The translations under genes and the position numbers were made by a program. The notes under the pieces are model-generated. The model did not search any database. It had not been told where the DNA came from and saw nothing but the letters and a program-made list of their open reading frames with translations. From contig CP128835.1 of NCBI GenBank assembly GCA_030388825.1, positions 1,420,001-1,484,000 of the forward strand: 64,000 nucleotides of DNA, written 5' to 3'. The stretch's first letter is position 1, and every line of letters begins with the position of its first letter. Positions 61,891 through 64,000 of the stretch are shown piece by piece. This DNA is from Rossellomorea sp. AcN35-11 (GTDB lineage Bacteria; Bacillota; Bacilli; Bacillales; Bacillaceae_B).

Positions 61891-62704
61891 GTGAAAAAGT
61901 GGATTTTAGTAGTGGCATTAGCCGGAATCATGAGCATTCTTGCAGCTTGCGGAGGGGACAAAGCGGGCTCTGAAGATAACAAGGAAGTAACGATCGGGGC
62001 CACATCGGGTCCGTACAGCGATATGGTGACAAAGGCGATTAAGCCTGGCCTTGAAGAGAAGGGATACAGTGTTGTGGTGAAGGAATTCAGTGATTACATC
62101 CAGCCGAATAACGCACTGGCTCAGGGAGATCTGGATGCGAACCTGTTCCAGCATAAGATCTATATGGAAACCTTCGCTAAGCAGCATAACATGGACTTAT
62201 CAGAAGTGATTGTTGTTCCGACTGCACCGATGGGGATTTATTCGGAGAAGTTTGGTTCGATTGAGGAGATCAAAGAGGGAAGCGCCATCGCCATTCCCAA
62301 CGATCCGACGAACGCAGCCCGGGCATTTCAGATCTTGGAAGATGCGAAATTGATCACGTTAAAACCGGATACAGATCCATTGACGGTATCGGAAAAAGAC
62401 ATTGCCGAAAACGTGAAAAACCTGCAGTTCAAACCTATCGAAGCGGCCCAGCTTCCAAGGGCCGTTGAAAGCGTCGACCTGTCAGCCGTCCCGGGAAACT
62501 ACGCACTGGCTGCCAAAATGGACATACTTGACGCCCTTCAGCTTGAAGACATGCCGGATCAGTACCGCAACCGGGTCGTCATGAATACAAAAGGCAGATT
62601 CACAATTGGCCAAAGACATCAAAGCTGTCGTCGAATCTGACCAATTCGAGAAAGTCATCGACGGAGAATTCAAAGGCTTCGGCAAGCCTGAGTGGATGGA
62701 GTAG
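61891..62704 (+). pseudogene. metQ: Methionine-binding lipoprotein MetQ, frameshifted near the end
   Basis: This gene encodes about 270 residues. The lipobox is 'ILAACG' (Cys20), and NLPA-family blocks are 'VTIGATSGPYSDMV', 'NNALAQGDLDANLFQH' and 'AIPNDPTNAARA'. One extra A at 62589-62592 replaces the proper end; dropping it gives 'KADSQLAKDIKAVVES' and a natural stop at 62702-62704 after 'KPEWME'. It is the last gene of the SAM-regulated operon. Confidence 0.9.
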
Positions 62705-62785
62705 AAGGACGGACCTTTACATCGATCATTTGCAAGTAGAATGCAAGATGGACAAGGGCAAGAAGGATTTAGAGGGACGGACCTC
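62705..62785 (+). repeat. Two GGACGGACC direct copies downstream of metQ
   Basis: AAGGACGGACCTTT (62705-62718) and GAGGGACGGACCTC (62772-62785) lie in the same orientation just after metQ, ahead of a full palindromic copy. The spacing of about 67 bases suggests local duplication of the repeat. Confidence 0.6.
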
Positions 62786-62815
62786 AAAACACATCCTATT
62801 TAAGTGAAATGAGAA

Positions 62816-62857
62816 AGGGACGGACTTCCGGCAGAATGCGGAGGTCCGTCCCTCTTT
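62816..62857 (+). terminator. Terminator built on the GGGACGGACC repeat, end of metNIQ
   Basis: AGGGACGGACTTCCG pairs with CGGAGGTCCGTCCCT (one G-U pair) around an 8-base loop, followed by CTCTTTTTA. It separates metQ from the convergent SEC-C gene. Confidence 0.88.
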
Positions 62858-62861
62858 TTAT

Positions 62862-64000
62862 TTAAAGACAGCATTTCTTGTATTTTTTGCCGCTGCCGCA
62901 TGGGCATGGGTCGTTGCGTCCTATCTTCTCTCCTGTTGAGACAGGTTCTGGATCCTGAAGGGGCTCTTCACCTATTGAGGCACGTTCTATTTCTTCAAGG
63001 AGGCTTCTCCACTCAGCGAGTTTCGGGTGATCGATGCCATTCATGATGCAGTTGACATATAATGACTCTTCAAGAAAGATCAGTCCATCATCGTATCCTT
63101 GTTGAATGAGCTCATCTATTTTAGGGATTGCATCCGTTGACAGCTGATGGCATAAATAATCAGCGATCAGTGTTTTTGCGAAAAGGTCATTTGTTTGATC
63201 AAACAATCTCAGTAACGCTTTTTCAGCTTCTTTGGTTTTGATTCTTCCCAGGACGTCAAGAGTATAGAAATAAGTGTTTCCGTGGAGGGCCACTTTTTCC
63301 ACCTCATGTACGACCAGGTCCGTCCCTATCTTCACAAGGGAATTGGCGACTTCCTCCAGCAGCAGATCACTTTCGTCGTCGTTTTTAAAGAGTTCGACGA
63401 GTCCAGGGACCATGGTTTCTTCGCGGAGTTCCCCGGCCTTATAAATCGTGAATATTTCGTTGAAACGATGGAAACCTTCTTCCGCTCTAGCTTCGGTTAA
63501 TTCCTCGAGTGCTTCCCCGCTCTCAATGCCGCCTTTCTTGATTAACTCCCTGATGATTCTTTTACCGTAATCATAGTGGTCCTGATCATATTCATTTCTA
63601 TCCAGGTACATAACAACATCGTCCAGCTCCATATAAAGTTCATCCATTGTTAAAGAGGGGAGCTTCACGATCTTTTCCAATTGCTTTTCGTCCACAAAAG
63701 GCTTTACTTCGTTTTTGTATTGAATCAATAAATCTGTATCGGCATTCGTGAGCAATTGAGTATAAAACGGTCGGTCCTTATCTTCTTTGCCCAGACTGTT
63801 CAATCGATTGACTACTTCTTTCAATCCGTCATCATTCAGAGTCATGTACATCAATTGAGGAAGGATGGGGGAAGAGATTTCTGACACAGGTCCCCGGTCG
63901 ACGGCCTTCAACCCGGTCAAAAACGTATCTCCATCTACCAAATAGGTCTCCTCCAGCATTTCAATCGCATATCTCTGAACAAACGGATCTCCGCTCAAGA
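62862..64000 (-). CDS. SEC-C motif protein with helical repeat region (partial)
   Basis: At least 378 residues are encoded leftward. The gene runs to the window edge, and the TTG near 63998 is probably an internal Leu codon, so the N terminus is missing. The C terminus is a SEC-C zinc motif ('[18 protein letters not shown]') like the tail of SecA. The rest looks like alpha-helical HEAT-type repeats ('[26 protein letters not shown]'-like units, listed in part). SEC-C motifs bind zinc and often contact ribosomes or SecB-type partners. Function unknown. Confidence 0.75.
   Translation of the reverse strand, partial: LSGDPFVQRYAIEMLEETYLVDGDTFLTGLKAVDRGPVSEISSPILPQLMYMTLNDDGLKEVVNRLNSLGKEDKDRPFYTQLLTNADTDLLIQYKNEVKPFVDEKQLEKIVKLPSLTMDELYMELDDVVMYLDRNEYDQDHYDYGKRIIRELIKKGGIESGEALEELTEARAEEGFHRFNEIFTIYKAGELREETMVPGLVELFKNDDESDLLLEEVANSLVKIGTDLVVHEVEKVALHGNTYFYTLDVLGRIKTKEAEKALLRLFDQTNDLFAKTLIADYLCHQLSTDAIPKIDELIQQGYDDGLIFLEESLYVNCIMNGIDHPKLAEWRSLLEEIERASIGEEPLQDPEPVSTGEKIGRNDPCPCGSGKKYKKCCL

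Overview
The window looks like chromosomal DNA of a low-to-mid GC Gram-positive Bacillaceae, possibly a Rossellomorea- or Bacillus-like species; the genus is a guess. Supporting signs are strong AGGAGG-type ribosome binding sites with frequent TTG/GTG starts, ComK, an S-box upstream of metNIQ, CcpA cre sites, DUF1659/DUF2922 proteins, CWB2 cell-wall proteins and many U-tailed hairpin terminators.

Layout. 1-2 kb: the 3' half of a 23S rRNA gene, a 5S gene, then a duplicated 3' piece of 5S with its terminator. 2-7.8 kb: a tyrosine recombinase, membrane proteins and three frame-disrupted genes (a polytopic GT-C-like protein, a cytochrome c/TcaA-like fusion, an SGNH hydrolase). 8.3-12.4 kb: a cell-wall-anchored subtilase and comK. 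12.6-15.8 kb: a leftward exopolysaccharide operon (GH16 lipoprotein, IcaA/PgaC-like synthase, IcaB/PgaB-like deacetylase). 16.1-23.7 kb: a DUF192 gene and a complete Tad (Flp) pilus operon. 23.9-29.3 kb: a small ORF, a c-di-GMP-I riboswitch ahead of a CWB2 surface protein, a histidine kinase, and a three-gene pseudopilin operon. 29.3-35.1 kb: a GGDEF-EAL protein, a SCO protein and an SsuABC/TauABC-like ABC transporter. 36.5-48.9 kb and 53.2-59.8 kb: two galactoside islands (Na+/sugar symporter, GH36, galKET, GH42, galM, LacI regulator; then a sugar ABC transporter, a second GH36 and a second LacI regulator). Between them lie a glutamate dehydrogenase-like gene and small unknowns. 60-62.7 kb: SAM-riboswitch-controlled metNIQ. 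The right edge holds a partial SEC-C protein.

How it fits together. The first third is a surface and biofilm region: exopolysaccharide, Tad pilus, pseudopilins, CWB2 proteins, a c-di-GMP turnover enzyme and a c-di-GMP riboswitch. The exopolysaccharide and Tad promoter regions share 16-bp GTTC-N8-GAAC palindromes that resemble SinR operators. The galactoside genes form a catabolic regulon in which three promoters carry the same AGTAAA/TTTACT half-sites plus cre or cre-like boxes: import, release of galactose by alpha- and beta-galactosidases, then mutarotation and the Leloir pathway.

Caution: 14 genes carry 17 frameshifts. Nearly all can be explained by one extra base, often in a short homopolymer, and all leave intact protein on both sides. 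I think most are sequence errors rather than real pseudogenes, but I list them as frame-disrupted because that is what the sequence shows.
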